Counted from the stretch's first letter, positions 34,428-45,955 are shown. The stretch: DNA of 64,000 nt from Capra hircus (GCF_001704415.2 NC_030814.1:67759121-67823120), one strand, 5' to 3'. Notes: generated by a model not told the origin, from the sequence alone. Program-made: numbers and translations.

Positions 34428-34652
34428 GGCTTCCCATGTTGCCCTAGTGGTAAAGAACATGCCTGTCAAAGCAGGAAATGTAAGAGATGTAGGTTGATCC
34501 CTGGGTCAGGAAGATTCCCTGGAGGAGGGCATGGCAACACACTTCAGTATTCTTGCCTGGAAAACCCCAAGGACAGAGGATCCTGGTGGGCTACAGTCCA
34601 TAGGGACACAAAGATTCAGACACAACTGAAGTGACTTAGCAGCAGCAACAGA
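34428..34652 (+). mobile_element. Bov-tA SINE
   Basis: Head gggcttcccatgttgcccta, A unit from ggaggagggcatggcaacac, ending gaagtgacttagcagcagca. Confidence 0.85.
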
Positions 34653-35447
34653 TCCTTCGGTTACATGCCTGAGAGTTGTGGTGGAAATGGGGCACTTTGG
34701 GAAGCGATTAGAAAGGTCTAAAACAGGATGCCAGCTTCTCAGTTGAACAGCTTGGCAAGCACATTGCTAAACATTGCCAAGCTTGGGGCACCCCTTCATG
34801 GCTCTGTGTTTCAGAGAACAGAGAGGGAGGTATGCCAGGAACAGGTACTGACACATTTACACATCCCCCTGCCATTCACCAATCTCTACTTTCTACCCAG
34901 TCAAATCCCACCCCTTCTCTCCAGCCCAGACTGCACCTGACCTTCATGTTCCTACTGTAACCTAGGCAATCTTGAATCCTCACCACTCAGCAAAGTGCAG
35001 GACAGAAGACGGTGACAGTTCCCAGAATGAGAGGACTATAGGAAGTATAACAGGCCTGAGTCCCAAAAGTGGGGAGATGTGCATGAAAAACAAAAATACA
35101 CTAGGAATCCAGAAGAGGCGGAAGTGCAAGTTTCACACCCAGAGTAAAACCCCAGTGAAAATCCTGAAGTACAGGAGTAGGGGGTGACAAGGGGGCCCTT
35201 ATGGGAGGATCCAAGCCTAAGGAGAGGTGGAAAGGAGAGCAAGAACACTGCCTGAATTCAGAGAAGTGATAGGTAGAGATTCTCTGGCCTCACCGCTGAC
35301 CGCAACGGGCTCACAAATCCACGCCTCATTCCTGCATTCGCCGATGTAGCACTCTTTGAGCACCACTACATACCCACCCTCCACTAGGCATCCTAGATAA
35401 ACAAGCAAGTTTCTGATATCATGTAGTGCACATGCTAGCCGAGTAGG
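34653..35447. other. Unique sequence, no gene recognised
   Basis: No named repeat or protein. Open frames of up to 120 codons here partly overlap the BovB that follows. Confidence 0.35.
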
Positions 35448-35872
35448 TGCAGTGGTCATGTATGGATTTGAGAGCTGGACCATAAAGAAAGCTGAGTGCC
35501 GAAAAATTGATGCTTTTGAACTGTGGTGATGGAGAAGACTCAAGAGTCTCTTGGACTGCAAGGAGATCAAACCAGTCAATCCTAAAGGAAATCAACTCTG
35601 AATATTTACTGGAAGGACTGAGGCTGAAGCTGAAGCTCCAATACTTTGGCTGATATGAAGAACTGACTCATTGGAAAAGACCCTGATGCTGGGAAAGATT
35701 GAAGGCAGGAGGAGAAGGGGACAACAGAGGATGAGATGGTTGGATGGTATCTCCGACTCGATGGACATGAGTTTGAGCAAGTTCCGGGAGTTGGTGATGG
35801 ACAGGGAAGTATGCTGCAGTCCATGGGGTCACAGAGTCGGACACTACTGAGTGACTGAACTCACTGACTGAT
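35448..35872 (+). mobile_element. BovB 3'-end fragment
   Basis: From cagtggtcatgtatggattt through the C-terminal coding part to ctactgagtgactgaactca, with scattered frame breaks and a short deletion near 35655 and another near 35810. Confidence 0.88.
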
Positions 35873-36357
35873 GCAAAATTAGAGTGTTAGTGGAAATAAA
35901 AACAAAAGTATCCCAGAAACTGAGCAAGCAGTGGTAAGGGAGGTTAAGTCGAGGGGCTGACATAATTTGACTTGTGTTTAGAACTGTCGTTCTGGTGGTA
36001 GCCAAGGGAGAGAAGTGGGGAGAGCTTGGGGAAGTGATGGTGAGGGATGTGGAGAGAGCATCTTGGCCAGGTCGGGGGTGGGGTGGAGACTGAGCTAAGA
36101 AGTTGCGGGGGCCAGTGAGAGGGCCTGGAGAGGCCTGAGGGGGCTGAAAACCCTGGAGGTGATGATTCAGCAGGAAGGAGGGCTCAAATCTACTTCAGGG
36201 TTTCTAGCCAAGGAAACTGGAAGGTCAAGGGTTCACTCAGTCCAGGTTGAGGGAGGCAAGGAGAAACAGGTTTGATGGCAGGTGGAGAAGAGAGCCCTGG
36301 ATTGTTCCTGATTATCCCCCATTCAGCCTCTCCTCTACAGCAACTTCCCCAGGCCCT
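35873..36357. other. Unassigned purine-rich sequence, perhaps an ancient repeat
   Basis: G/A-rich plus strand. The segment 'gaactgtcgttctggtggta' resembles the old repeat at 26680-27350, but weakly. No gene seen. Confidence 0.3.
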
Positions 36358-36571
36358 AGTGAAAGTGAAAGTCGCTCAGTCATGTCTGACTCTTTGCGAC
36401 CCCATGGACTGTGGCCTGCCAGGTTCCTCTGTCCATGGAATTCTCCAGGCCAGAATACTGCGGTGGGTAGCCATTCCCTTTTTCAGGGGATCTTCCCAAC
36501 CCAGTGATGGAACCCAGGTCTCCTGCATTGCAGGCAGATTCTTTACCATCTGAGCCACCAGGGAATCCCGG
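36358..36571 (-). mobile_element. Bov-tA SINE
   Basis: gtgaaagtgaaagtcgctca, the A unit, then the reversed head ending accatctgagccaccaggga. Complete and little diverged. Confidence 0.9.
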
Positions 36572-38494
36572 TGCAATTTAAAGAGTGGGAGCTGGGAAGT
36601 TCAAAGGCAGGAGAGAATACACCTCCTAACCCTGACCACGTCTCTCAGACAGACCTGAGCCCCATCAGGACTGGCCTGTTGGAATGAGCTCTCTTCTGGG
36701 GACCTGAGAACCATACTCAGAGTCTGTGAGTACCCACAGATATCTTGCCAGGCCAGAGCTCTAGACCGGGCCTCCCCCACTGCCCCAAGCCTCCCCCATT
36801 GCCCTGTCCCTGGCCTACTTTCCAAACCAATAATGGAAACATATCATCTGACATATATTTTGGAGGGGACAATGAGGAAAATTTTTTGAAGATGTAGGAT
36901 GATCTATACCTCACTTACATATGTATCCACTCATACAGCGAATAGTCACAGTGAGGCTGTAGCTGCGCCAGGTGTGGGGCATGACTACAGTGGATAAGGC
37001 AGACCTGGTCTCTGGCTCTTAGGGCAGGAATCTGGGCTGCTCAGTGGTGTCTCCATCCCAGAGACAAGATGCAGCAGATCTTTAAGGCCGTGGTTGAGTA
37101 GCCCAGGGGGGTAGATAGTGGACTGAGGGCTGTGGGGCTGGTGTCAACTTACTTTGGCAAATAATGAATACCTCTTGGCACCAGGGCCAGCACAGACTCC
37201 CTGGTCTGTTTTTTCTGGGTGAAATAAAAGGGCTCAGCTGCATAATTTGAGCAGCTCCTTTAGCTCAAAGATGTATTGTTCTGTTCTCTTTTGCTGAGGA
37301 GGAGCCCTCTACCCTAACGGACTGACTTTGCAGGGCCAGGCAGCTGATGGGAAAGTGTGAGTAACTCCATGCAAATTCCCTCCACTCAAAGCACATATGT
37401 TTCCTAGAAGGCCCAGCTGTGCATTTTCTGGTTTTTTAATGGCTGAGCAAGATGCTGTAATTGCTTACCATTTTAAGCACTGTTTTCCAGCAATATGGCA
37501 TTCTGGTTAAAATATAAATCTCACAAGGGGATAAGGAGGCAAAGAGACAAAACTTACGATTTCAGGATGTGTCAGATTCCACCTCTCACATCAAGGAAGG
37601 GAGAAGGGATAAGCCCCACTCTTGTTCTTGAAGAAAAGGTAAATGGCTGAGGGTGGAAGAAGGCTGAATTCTTAAATGCATGTGTTTAAAAGAAATTTTA
37701 AAGTAAGATAAATTATAAGTAAAAGAAATTGTAAAGTCAAGCACATGGGTTCTCAGAAGGAGGCTGGAGAAGAACAGGAGGCCCTCAGGAGAGCCAGAGA
37801 GACAGGGCAAATAGAGTCAACCTTTAGACAGGTAGCCCAAAGGACAGAGAGTCTGGGCTAGGCACTGCCCCAAGCATGAAATCTCCAAGGAAGTGCAGAG
37901 GGTGGAGAGAGCCTTTGTAGGAAGCCTTTGCCCAAAACACTCGTCCATGCGTCCTTTCTTTCCTCTGCCACCAAACTTGCTCATTTATTTGTCTACCCAT
38001 TTTTTTAACCACTTGTCCATCTGCCCATCTATCCCCCCATCCACCTCTGCATGCCACAAGCATGTTGAGCGCCCAGTAGAAACCAGGCTGTGTACAAAAG
38101 GGATTAATTTCTGGTCCAAAATGGAGATTGAGCCACTGCCTCCTATCTTACTCTGTGCCAGAACAGAAGGAATCGCAGAAAACTGTTAAAGGTGATGAGT
38201 GAGTGGAACCGGGCAGGAGAATGAGGGGGGGGGGGGCACATATAGTTTGTCCTTCTATGCTTTCTTTTTCTGGAATGCCTCTATGCCATCACTGTCACAA
38301 ATGAAGGAAGAAAGGTGGCCCAAATGAAACATAAATCCTGAGGTTGGAATCAAGGGTACAGTCACACATTGCTTGTGTGGATTCTTATTTAAAAAAATGA
38401 ATACACATTTTTAAAGGTGTATGGTTGTAAGTCTGATGTGAGGGTCAGACTCCTCCATACTGTTAGGAAAGATACAGAGGGAAACTTGGTAACA
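36572..38494. other. Unique sequence with a G12 run
   Basis: About 1.9 kb with no recognised gene or clear repeat; it includes an uninterrupted G12 run at 38225-38236 and a CCATC-rich patch at 38010-38050. Open frames are short and unremarkable. Confidence 0.35.
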
Positions 38495-38892
38495 AAGTGT
38501 ATTAGTCTACTCAGGGTGCCACAACAAAATACTGCAGACTGGGGTGGCAGAAGCAACAGAAATTTCTGGAGGCTGGAAGTCCAAGTTCAAGGTGTTGACA
38601 GAGTTTGTTCCCTTGAGACCTCTCTCCTTGGCTTGTACATCAGTGCCTTCTCACTGTGTCTCCACGTGGTCTTTGCTCCGTGCACACATCCCTGGTGTCT
38701 ATTTGTGTCTCAAAATTTCCTCTTCTTATAAGGACAAAGGTCAGATTGCATAAGGCCTACCCTAATAGCCTCATTTTAACTTAATCACCTCATTAAAGGC
38801 CCTGTCTCCAAATATAGCCATATTCTGAGGTACTACGGGTTAAGATGACAACACAGGACTTGGTGGGGAAAAACAATTCAGCCCATAACACA
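38495..38892 (-). mobile_element. MLT1-type LTR (MaLR), antisense
   Basis: Clear antisense landmarks in order: 'gtattagtctactcagggtg', 'acaacagaaatttctggagg' pattern, 'cttgtacatcagtgccttct', 'ctcttcttataaggacaaag', 'aacttaatcacctcattaaa' and 'caattcagcccataacacag'. No linked internal region. Confidence 0.65.
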
Positions 38893-39585
38893 GATAATAG
38901 TTTCAACAAGGACAACAATAAGAAAATGGCAGGCACAAAACACACATCTTCCGTAGGCTCCTGGAGGAAACGTATGAGCCAGAACGAATGGAACCCTGTC
39001 CAAGGCAAATGTGATAATGCAGGCTCACAATCGGGCAAAGTTTAACTTCAATGAACCGTCTCTAGGAAAGGACCTCACGATGTCTTTCAAGGGCTTGAGA
39101 AGCTGGTACCCTACCATGCACATCTCAGGAAATACTGAGATTATTAAATGATGCCTTTATACTCTCTATCCTCACCCCGTCCTTCCACAGGCAGTGAGTT
39201 GGGTCTTCTCACCACAACCAACATTCTGTCAATCTTAAGGGGAAAACGGGGCATCCAATGTGGTGGACAGGTCCACCTCACCTGTCCCCCCTACTGGATT
39301 GAGGTCTTGGCCTCATGGATGACAGTACAGCCTGCCAAGGGCAGGCACTCTGGTCAAGGCTCCTTGAGTAGGGGCAGTGAGGGGGCAGTGCTGAGCATCT
39401 GGGGTGCTGGGGGCAGTTTGGCAGTCCTGGTGACTAAGACACCCTCCAGTAGGGAAAGAAAGGTATGGGAGGGCCAGGATGTTGCATCACAGGTCTAGAA
39501 ATATAAACACTCCTCAAAGCAACACCAGTGTTAACACCAGCAGGACGTCTTGGTCCTCAGCAGTTTGCTTGCCATCTCCACAGCT
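38893..39585. other. Unique sequence 5' of the LAO pseudogene
   Basis: Upstream flank of the LAO-like exon. A C/T-rich stretch and 'ccatctccacag' just before 39584 could be an exon-1 splice acceptor or leader. No TATA box or other promoter element can be assigned with confidence. Confidence 0.35.
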
Positions 39586-39812
39586 ATGTGCCTGGTGCGG
39601 CTGGCCCTCACCCTCCTGTCTGTGCTCGGCCTGGGGACTGAGGCCTTCAACAGCCAACTTGTCAAGTGCTTTGAGGACCCCCAGTATGAAGAGATGGTGT
39701 GGCTGGCCCAAGATGGGCTGGGGCAGAAGGAGGAAAGGAAACAGATCGTGGTGATCAGGGCAGGCATGGCAGGGCTCACTGCTGCTAAGACCCTGTAGGA
39801 TGCTGGCCACTA
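39586..39812 (+). pseudogene. LAO pseudogene exon: signal peptide and start of FAD domain
   Basis: ATG at 39586 starts MCLVRLALTLLSVLGLGTEA, a good signal peptide, then NSQLVKCFEDPQYEEMVWLA, typical of the LAO N-terminus. The dinucleotide-binding loop reads VVIRAGMAGL where Gly-x-Gly-x-x-Gly is needed, so the first Gly has become Arg. TAG follows ...AAKTL at 39796-39798, and a second TAG sits at the exon end (DAGH-stop, from a CAG). A GT donor (ag/gtatat) remains after 39812. Confidence 0.88.
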
Positions 39813-40062
39813 GGTATATGTGGGATAGGATCTGGGAGGGTCCTGCATGGGGAACTTGGGAGAGAGCGAGGTGGACAGCCTCAGAGAGCTGGGGCAGGGG
39901 ATTGGGTCTAGGGCTTAAGATGGGGGTAGAAGGGCTAGGAGAACCAGACGGTCTGACTCTATAACAGAAGGAGACCTGGGGAAGAGGAAGAAGGTCTGTG
40001 AGAGCCTGCTAGGAGGGGATGCGTCCATCCTCACTGAGGTCAGGAAAGGGCTGTCTTTCTAG

Positions 40063-40175
40063 GTGACTGTCCTGGAGGCCGCTGGGTGTGTGGGTGGCAG
40101 AATAGAGACCCACAGAGTGCCTGGAGCACAGTGGTATATGGATCTGGGTGCCATGGGGTTACCCTATAGCCACAG
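40063..40175 (+). pseudogene. LAO pseudogene exon: GGR motif exon
   Basis: Preceded by a pyrimidine-rich AG acceptor (ctgtctttctag). Encodes VTVLEAAGCVGGRIETHR, the conserved FAD-contacting GG-R-x-(E/S)-T motif region of amine/amino-acid oxidases, then QWYMDLGAMGLPYSHR. It ends at an AG/GTATG donor. The frame is open, so this exon itself is undamaged apart from substitutions. Confidence 0.85.
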
Positions 40176-41039
40176 GTATGGTTGGAAAAAGTGTGGGTGA
40201 GTAAGGAAGACTGGGGGCCTGGGCGGTAATATCATCTGTACCCTCAGGATTTTAGCTTGTGGAAGTGATGAGTAGCCATGGAGAGGTTAATGCCACTGGA
40301 AAATTTTATTACTTACAGTTCCAGAGAGAAGGAAGCACAACACAGCATGCAAGGCCCTGGGGAGGCACTGGGATGGTCAGGAAGCAGAAGACAGGAGCAA
40401 ACAGAAGGCACAGACCACGCCTTTATTGGAGTTTCTGAGGGGAAGGCAAGGCAGGACAGAGTAAGCAGCTTAGACTTGGCTGGTCTGAATAATTACAATG
40501 GGCTTTGGGCTGTAGGCATGGTCTCTCATTGCCTGGTACCTGGCCCTGGGTGAGTTAGGGCAGGGGAAATATTGACTTGGTGTGTGGGTAGGAGTATGGC
40601 CTTAGATCAGCCAACAGTGAAAGGAGAGTTCTAGGCAAGCTGACATGCAGGAGAGATATAAACACTTTGATGAAGGTTTGGCCCTATGATTAATGAATAT
40701 CAAATAGACGGAATCTAAGAACACACAGTTAGAACACACAATTTGAACTAGCAGTCAACATCAAGGCCAAGACAAATAGTAATAGTGAGAGTCCTCTTCT
40801 GGAAGTCAGTAAGGCTGGATCTGACCCCAACTCATAGCCTCAATGTTTCAATCTATATATTGGGCATAACAGCACTGCCCTGTCTGCTCAGAAGCCCATG
40901 TGGAGGATCCTGAAAGATAACTGGGATGGGAGAGTACCTTGAAAGTCAAAAGTGGCCTGGTAGGTTTGCTAACAATGGGAATAAAGAGTATCCATCGAGG
41001 AGGATGCAGTGTCTGGTAGGAGCCCTGGCACCAGGAATT

Positions 41040-41604
41040 GGCACACTTACTCCTTGGAAGGAAAGTTATGACCAACCTAGACAGCATATTCAAAAACAGA
41101 GACATTACTTTGCCAGCAAAGGTCTGTCTAGTCAAGGCTATGGTTTTTCCTGTGGTCATGTATGGATGTGAGAGCTGGGCTGAGAAGAAAGCTGAGCGCT
41201 GAAGAATTGATGCTTTTGAACTGTGGTGTTGGAGAAGACTCTTGAGAGTCCCTTGAACTGCAAGGAGATCCAACCAGTCCATTCTAAAGGAGATCAGTCC
41301 TGGGTGTTCATCAGAAGGACTGATACTAAAGCTGAAATTCCAATATTTTGGCCACCTCATGCAAAGAGTTGACTCATTGGAAAAGACTCTGATGCTGGGA
41401 GGGATTGGGGGCAGGAGGAGAAGGGGATGACAGAGGATGAGATGGCTGGATGGCATCACTGACTCAATGGACATGAGTTTGAGTAAACTCTGGGAGTTGG
41501 TGATGGACAGGGAGGCCTGGCGTGCTGCGATTCATGGGGTCGCAAGGAGTCAGACATGACTGAGCAATTGAAATGAACTGAACTGAACTGAACTGAACTG
41601 AACC
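41040..41604 (+). mobile_element. BovB 3'-end fragment in a LAO pseudogene intron
   Basis: From cacttactccttggaaggaa to the repeated actgaactgaactgaactg at its end. It retains the C-terminal coding region with several breaks. No TSD was resolved. Confidence 0.9.
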
Positions 41605-42097
41605 TCATAAGGGGTCATCCTAAAAGGGGGTCCTGCTCCATGGAGAATGTAGGGTGATGGAAAATGCTTCCTAGAGACTTGGGAAAGATGAACATGGCCT
41701 CCAGGGAAGATAAGACCAGAGCACCCCGCCACTGTGCTCTTCACGCCACCTCCTGGGTCTTGAGACCAGAGATCTCAGACAAAGTGAGAGAGATCTTGGT
41801 CAAAATAGAGGACGAACCTGGTGTGATGGACAAACCACAAGAATGGTGGCTCTGTTCCCTTATGGCCCTGCTGCCATGAGTGTAGTGCCATGGAGGCCTG
41901 CAGTTCAGCGTTTGGATAGAGGCCATAGCTTTGCTATGGGGAGCAAAAACAGAGCCCCTGGAACAAGGACAGCTGGCAGGCCTCCTAAGCTACTTCTTAG
42001 GATTATATGAGGCTCATACAATGAAGGGCTGTGTAGAGTGTGTATACATGAGAAGTAGCATAGAGAGTTAGCTGTTTCCCTATTATTAGGGCCAAGA

Positions 42098-42961
42098 GTT
42101 TTTGGAGCCCCCCAAAATAAAGTCTGACACTGTTTCCACTGTTTCCCCATCTATTTCCCATGAAGTGATGGGACTGGATGCCATGATCTTCGTTTTCTGA
42201 ATGTTGAGCTTTAAGCCAACTTTTTCACTCTCCTCTTTCACTTTCATCTAGAGGCTTTTTAGCTCCTCTTCACTTTCTGCCATAAGGGTGTTGTCATCTG
42301 CATATCTGAGGTTATTGATATTTCTCCCGGCAATCTTTATTCCAGATTGTGTTTCATCCAGTCCAGCGTTTCTCATGATGCAGTCTGCATATAAATTCTG
42401 CAGCCATGAAATTAAAAGACGCTTATTCCTTGGAAGAAAAGTTATGACCAACCTAGATAGCATATTCAAAAGCAGAGACATTACTTTGCCAACTAAGGTC
42501 CGTCTAGTCAAGGCTATGGTTTTTCCTGTGGTCATGTATGGATGTGATATTTGGACTGTGAAGAAGGCTGAGTGCCGAAGAATTGATGCTTTTGAACTGT
42601 GGTGTTGGAGAAGACTCTTGAGAGTCCCTTGGACTGCAAGGAGATCCAACCAGTCCATTCTGAAGGAGATCAACCCTGGGATTTCTTTGGAAGGACTGAT
42701 ACTAAAGCTGAAACTCCAGTACTTTGGCCACCTCATGCGAAGAGTTGACTTATTGGAAAAGACTCTGATGCTGGGAGGGATTGGAGGCAGGAGGAGATGG
42801 GGACGACCAAGGTTGAGATGGCTGGATGGCATCACTGACTCGATGGACGTGAGTTTGAGTGAACTCCGGGAGTTGGTGATGGACAGGGAGGCCTGGAGTG
42901 CTGCGATTCATGGGGTCGCAAAGAGTCGGACACGACTGAGCGACTGAACTGAACTGAACTG
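42098..42961 (+). mobile_element. BovB insertion with 5' inversion (twin priming), 10-bp TSD
   Basis: The right part (about 42399-42961) is the BovB 3' end in plus orientation (cagccatgaaattaaaagac to actgaactgaactga). The left part (42098-about 42398) is the immediately preceding BovB segment in minus orientation (RT, including the NLRYADDNTLMAESEE part). About 20 bp are lost where the two pieces meet in BovB order. A perfect 10-bp TSD, agggccaaga, lies at 42088-42097 and 42962-42971, so both parts arrived in one event. Confidence 0.93.
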
Positions 42962-43160
42962 AGGGCCAAGAAGAACATTTTGAGGCTGTCAGAGCCCGGT
43001 ATGCCAGGCAGACATACAGCAGCCCACAGTGGCCTGGCTGAATGGCCTGGCCACACCAGTCTGTCCAATTCTGTTTCTCCTTGTCCCTGGATGCAAAGCA
43101 AGGGTTCTCATGTTGGCTTCCAGACAATCTGATTCCCCTGCCTTCTCTTCCTGGATGTAG

Positions 43161-43312
43161 GCGGCTGGTTGCAGCAATACCTGATCACAGTGGGGAACCT
43201 GAGCCATGGGGCCCTGCAGATGGTGGAGGACCTGATGAATATATATGGTGGCTATTACCACGCCTTCTTAGAGATCTTGCGTAAATTCATCTTCTTCTTC
43301 CAGGACTCCCGA
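43161..43312 (+). pseudogene. LAO pseudogene exon: middle domain
   Basis: AG acceptor at 43159-43160, then WLQQYLITVGNLSHGALQMV and EDLMNIYGGYYHAFLEIL, the substrate-domain region. The frame is open to QDSRW. The expected GT donor after 'gactcc' is replaced by 'cgatgg', so splicing may be lost. The exact 3' edge is uncertain. Confidence 0.78.
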
Positions 43313-44037
43313 TGGGAAACAGGCTGATGAAATGGGGAAATGGGCGTGGGTGAGCCAATTACTAACCAGGACATTTTGGGACTGGTAGAAAGCTTAGATA
43401 AATTGGGTGGAAAATCCCAAAAGAAATGGGGAAGTGGAAAAGGAGGGGTTTCCAAACTCCAGTGAACTCAGAATCACTAGGGGCCTTGTTAAACACAAAA
43501 GGTTGAGCCCTACCCTGAGTCTCTGATTCAGCACATCTGGGCTAGGCCCTGAAAACATGCCTTTCTGACATGTTCCAAGGGCTGCTGCTGCTTTTTGTCT
43601 TTTTTTTAAGAGCCCCACTTTGAGAACCTCTGGCTAAGAGGCAGTCACATCAGGAAGGTACAGATCTGCTTTGCTCTAAGCCTCACCTGCTTTCTGGTTA
43701 CGGACAGGAGGGTCCTTACAAGGTGTCTCACTGTCTTTCAGCCAAGGAAGACAAATCATGGGTACTAACTCCAGACTCCAACCATCAAACCCCTGGTGTC
43801 TGTCAGGATAGTCTGAAGCTGAAAAAATAAAAGAAACTGAGACTCACTCTCCCTCAGAGTTCTGTGACCTGATTACTACCAAGAAAAAAAAAAAGTGCTA
43901 CAGATATTCAGGAGAGGACATCAGAGCAGGTCCATTAGAGGGCTTAGCCTCTGTGCAGTCCAAATGGCCCATCCTCTGCCTAGTCTTGTCCATCATCATT
44001 CCTCCTCCCTGTCTCTCCCTTGCCTGCTTACTCTCAG

Positions 44038-44755
44038 ATTTGATGAAATCACTGGGGGCTTTGACCAGCTCTCCCATGCTGCTCTTTTGCCCGGAACAGT
44101 CCAGCTCCACTCACCACCAGAGGAGGTGGAGTCATATGGAGATCACGTGCACATCACCTACCAAACGCCTGACTGACTGCTGATTACATGATTGTGGCCA
44201 CCACAGCCACGGCTGCCCAGCTCCTCCGTTTCCAGCCACCTCTATCCCATGGCAAGGAGAATGCACTGCAATCCTTCCACTACAGCAGTGTCACCAAAGA
44301 GTTCCTGGCCTGCATGCAGAGTTTCTGGGAGCATGAAGGCATCTCTGGGGATGAGTCCAGCACTGATTGGCCTTCCTGCTTTATCCACTACCCCAGTCAT
44401 ACCTTCCCCAGTGGCACAGGAGTCATCCTCGCCTCCTTTACCATGGACGACAACTCCTCTTTCTTTGCCCAGGCAGCCGATGTTGTCTTGGATGGCCTGG
44501 CCACAGTCCATGACCTCTCCAAGGAGGAGCTGCGGGCCCTGTGCCCCTATTCCATGATCAAGCACTGGAGCCAGGACTCCTACTCCATGGGTGGTTTTGC
44601 CCTCCCTACCAGTATGTGGACTATGCCCAGGAACTTGGATGGGTCCACTTTGCTGGTGAGCACACAAACCTGCCAGATGGCTGAACTGACACATCCATCA
44701 AATCAGGGCTCAAGACAGCACAGAACATACAAGAGGCTATGGGCCTGGTTTTGAC
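44038..44755 (+). pseudogene. LAO pseudogene last exon, frameshifted
   Basis: Acceptor ctctcag at 44031-44037, then FDEITGGFDQLSHAALLPGT in the first frame up to a stop (PD-stop) near 44175. The continuation LTADYMIVATTATAAQLLRF lies in another frame and stays open for about 140 codons (VTKEFLACMQSFWEHEGI, LASFTMDDNSSFFAQAADVV, HWSQDSYSMGGFA). A third shift near 44610 gives YQYVDYAQELGWVHFAGEHT, the conserved C-terminal FAD-binding GEHT box, with some residues missing before GW. A TGA replaces the following Trp (LPDG-stop). Substitutions are otherwise moderate. Confidence 0.88.
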
Positions 44756-44805
44756 AAAGGGCCCCAGAGATCCAAAAGAACCCCACCCCAAAATGGAGCT
44801 ACAGC

Positions 44806-44849
44806 TACGCCTGAAACAATATTGTAGATCAGCTATACTTTAATTTTAA
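44806..44849 (+). mobile_element. 44-bp L1 3' stub with 16-bp TSD
   Basis: Only the terminal L1 sequence is present (cctgaaacaatattgtagat ... tactttaatttta). It is flanked by aaaatggagctacagc at 44790-44805 and aaaatggagctatagc at 44850-44865, a 16-bp duplication with one mismatch. Confidence 0.85.
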
Positions 44850-44865
44850 AAAATGGAGCTATAGC

Positions 44866-45389
44866 CAACTTCTTGACATCAGAAATTAGAGTAATTCTGG
44901 TCCTGATGGCCACCCAAGAATAGTATCAAAATCCACTCTTTCATTTTATCTCCACATTTTCCAAAGGTGTCAACCAAGAGGTGCCATATAAGGCCAAGGA
45001 ACAGAATCCCTATAATAGTTGGCCACCCATGATCTTGGATTTATTGGCAATGTCTCAACAACAGCAACATATGATATAGTAGTGATTAAAACAGTAAAGC
45101 ATTCATTAAGTTTAAGGCTATCACTAAGTATTTTATCTGCATTCTGACTGGCATCTGAGTAAGTATAGAAGTGACTGCTGAGAGTTAGGCCTTTGATTTC
45201 CAAGGGCCTCATCTGGGGTCCTGGCTCTTCTATCACTCCTTTGATCTGCGTCTACTCCTACCTACCCTCCCATGTCTACTCCTCCCTCTCCCATGACTGT
45301 TAATTTTAAGGGAAGCTGAAAACTTGGATGGAGACGACTTTGTCACCAGCAACATGCTCAATGCTTTTGCATATTATTAAAGCAACCCC
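44866..45389. other. Unique sequence downstream of the LAO pseudogene
   Basis: No gene, repeat or poly(A) site that I can assign to the pseudogene with confidence. Confidence 0.35.
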
Positions 45390-45540
45390 CAATGCACATG
45401 TTCTAATAGTACTCCGTGTCATAGATGAGGAAAATTGAATCTCCAAGAGGTTAAATAACTTACCTGAGGTCACAAATGCTGGTCCAGAGGGTTCAAAACC
45501 TAAGTCAACTAATTCCAAATCTTGCTACTTTTCCACTGAG
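45390..45540 (-). mobile_element. MIR SINE (ancient), antisense
   Basis: The segment catagatgaggaaaattgaa ... gaggttaaataacttacctg is the reversed MIR core, among the most recognisable old mammalian repeat phrases. Confidence 0.65.
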
Positions 45541-45743
45541 TGGCTCAGTCTTATTCTTTTGTTGTATTCCTAAAACAATGATTCCCAGTGTTGACCTTCA
45601 GCAATAAATATGCTGAATGTCTGAGTGACAGAAGCTCTCAGGATGCATGGCATCAAAGCTGCATAGTCTGCCCTCCATCCTTTTCCTATCCCCCTGAATC
45701 TTCTGTGTCCAGCAGCCCTGGGCGGGTGAGGAGGCAGATGAAG

Positions 45744-45955
45744 GAAAGTGAAAGTGAAGTCACTCAGTTGCGTCCGACTCTTGGCGATATCAAGAGCCTG
45801 TAGCCTACCAGGCTCCTCCAGTCCATGGGATTTTCCGGGCAAGTATACTGGAGTGGGTTGCCATTTTCTCCTCCAGTGGATCTTCCCAACCCAGGGATCA
45901 AACCTGGGTCTCCTGCATTGCAGGCAGACGCTTTTACCATCTGAGCCAGCATAGA
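45744..45955 (-). mobile_element. Bov-tA SINE
   Basis: ggaaagtgaaagtgaagtca, the A unit, then the reversed head (cctgcattgcaggcagacgc, accatctgagccagcatag). Complete. Confidence 0.88.

Larger units (their letters stand above)
39586..44770 (+). pseudogene. L-amino-acid oxidase (LAO/LAO1-like) multi-exon pseudogene
   Basis: L-amino-acid oxidases are secreted FAD flavoenzymes that oxidatively deaminate amino acids to keto acids, ammonia and hydrogen peroxide; mouse Lao1 acts in milk as an antibacterial protein, and IL4I1 is a relative. Here at least four exon remnants lie in order and orientation: 39586-39812, 40063-40175, 43161-about 43305 and 44038-about 44750. Introns are retained, so this is not a retrocopy. 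Lesions include two stops in exon 1, loss of a glycine in the FAD loop, frameshifts and a stop in the last exon. The exon or exons expected between 40175 and 43161 are not found; that interval holds two BovB insertions. It may be the only LAO locus or a dead tandem copy; the window cannot tell. Confidence 0.85.

Noticed and set aside
40848..41474. 208-codon minus-strand frame
   Set aside because: It is the antisense of a BovB 3' end plus flank. The same antisense frame recurs wherever BovB 3' ends occur (19624-19908, 42248-42835, 20749-21285), so it reflects repeat composition.
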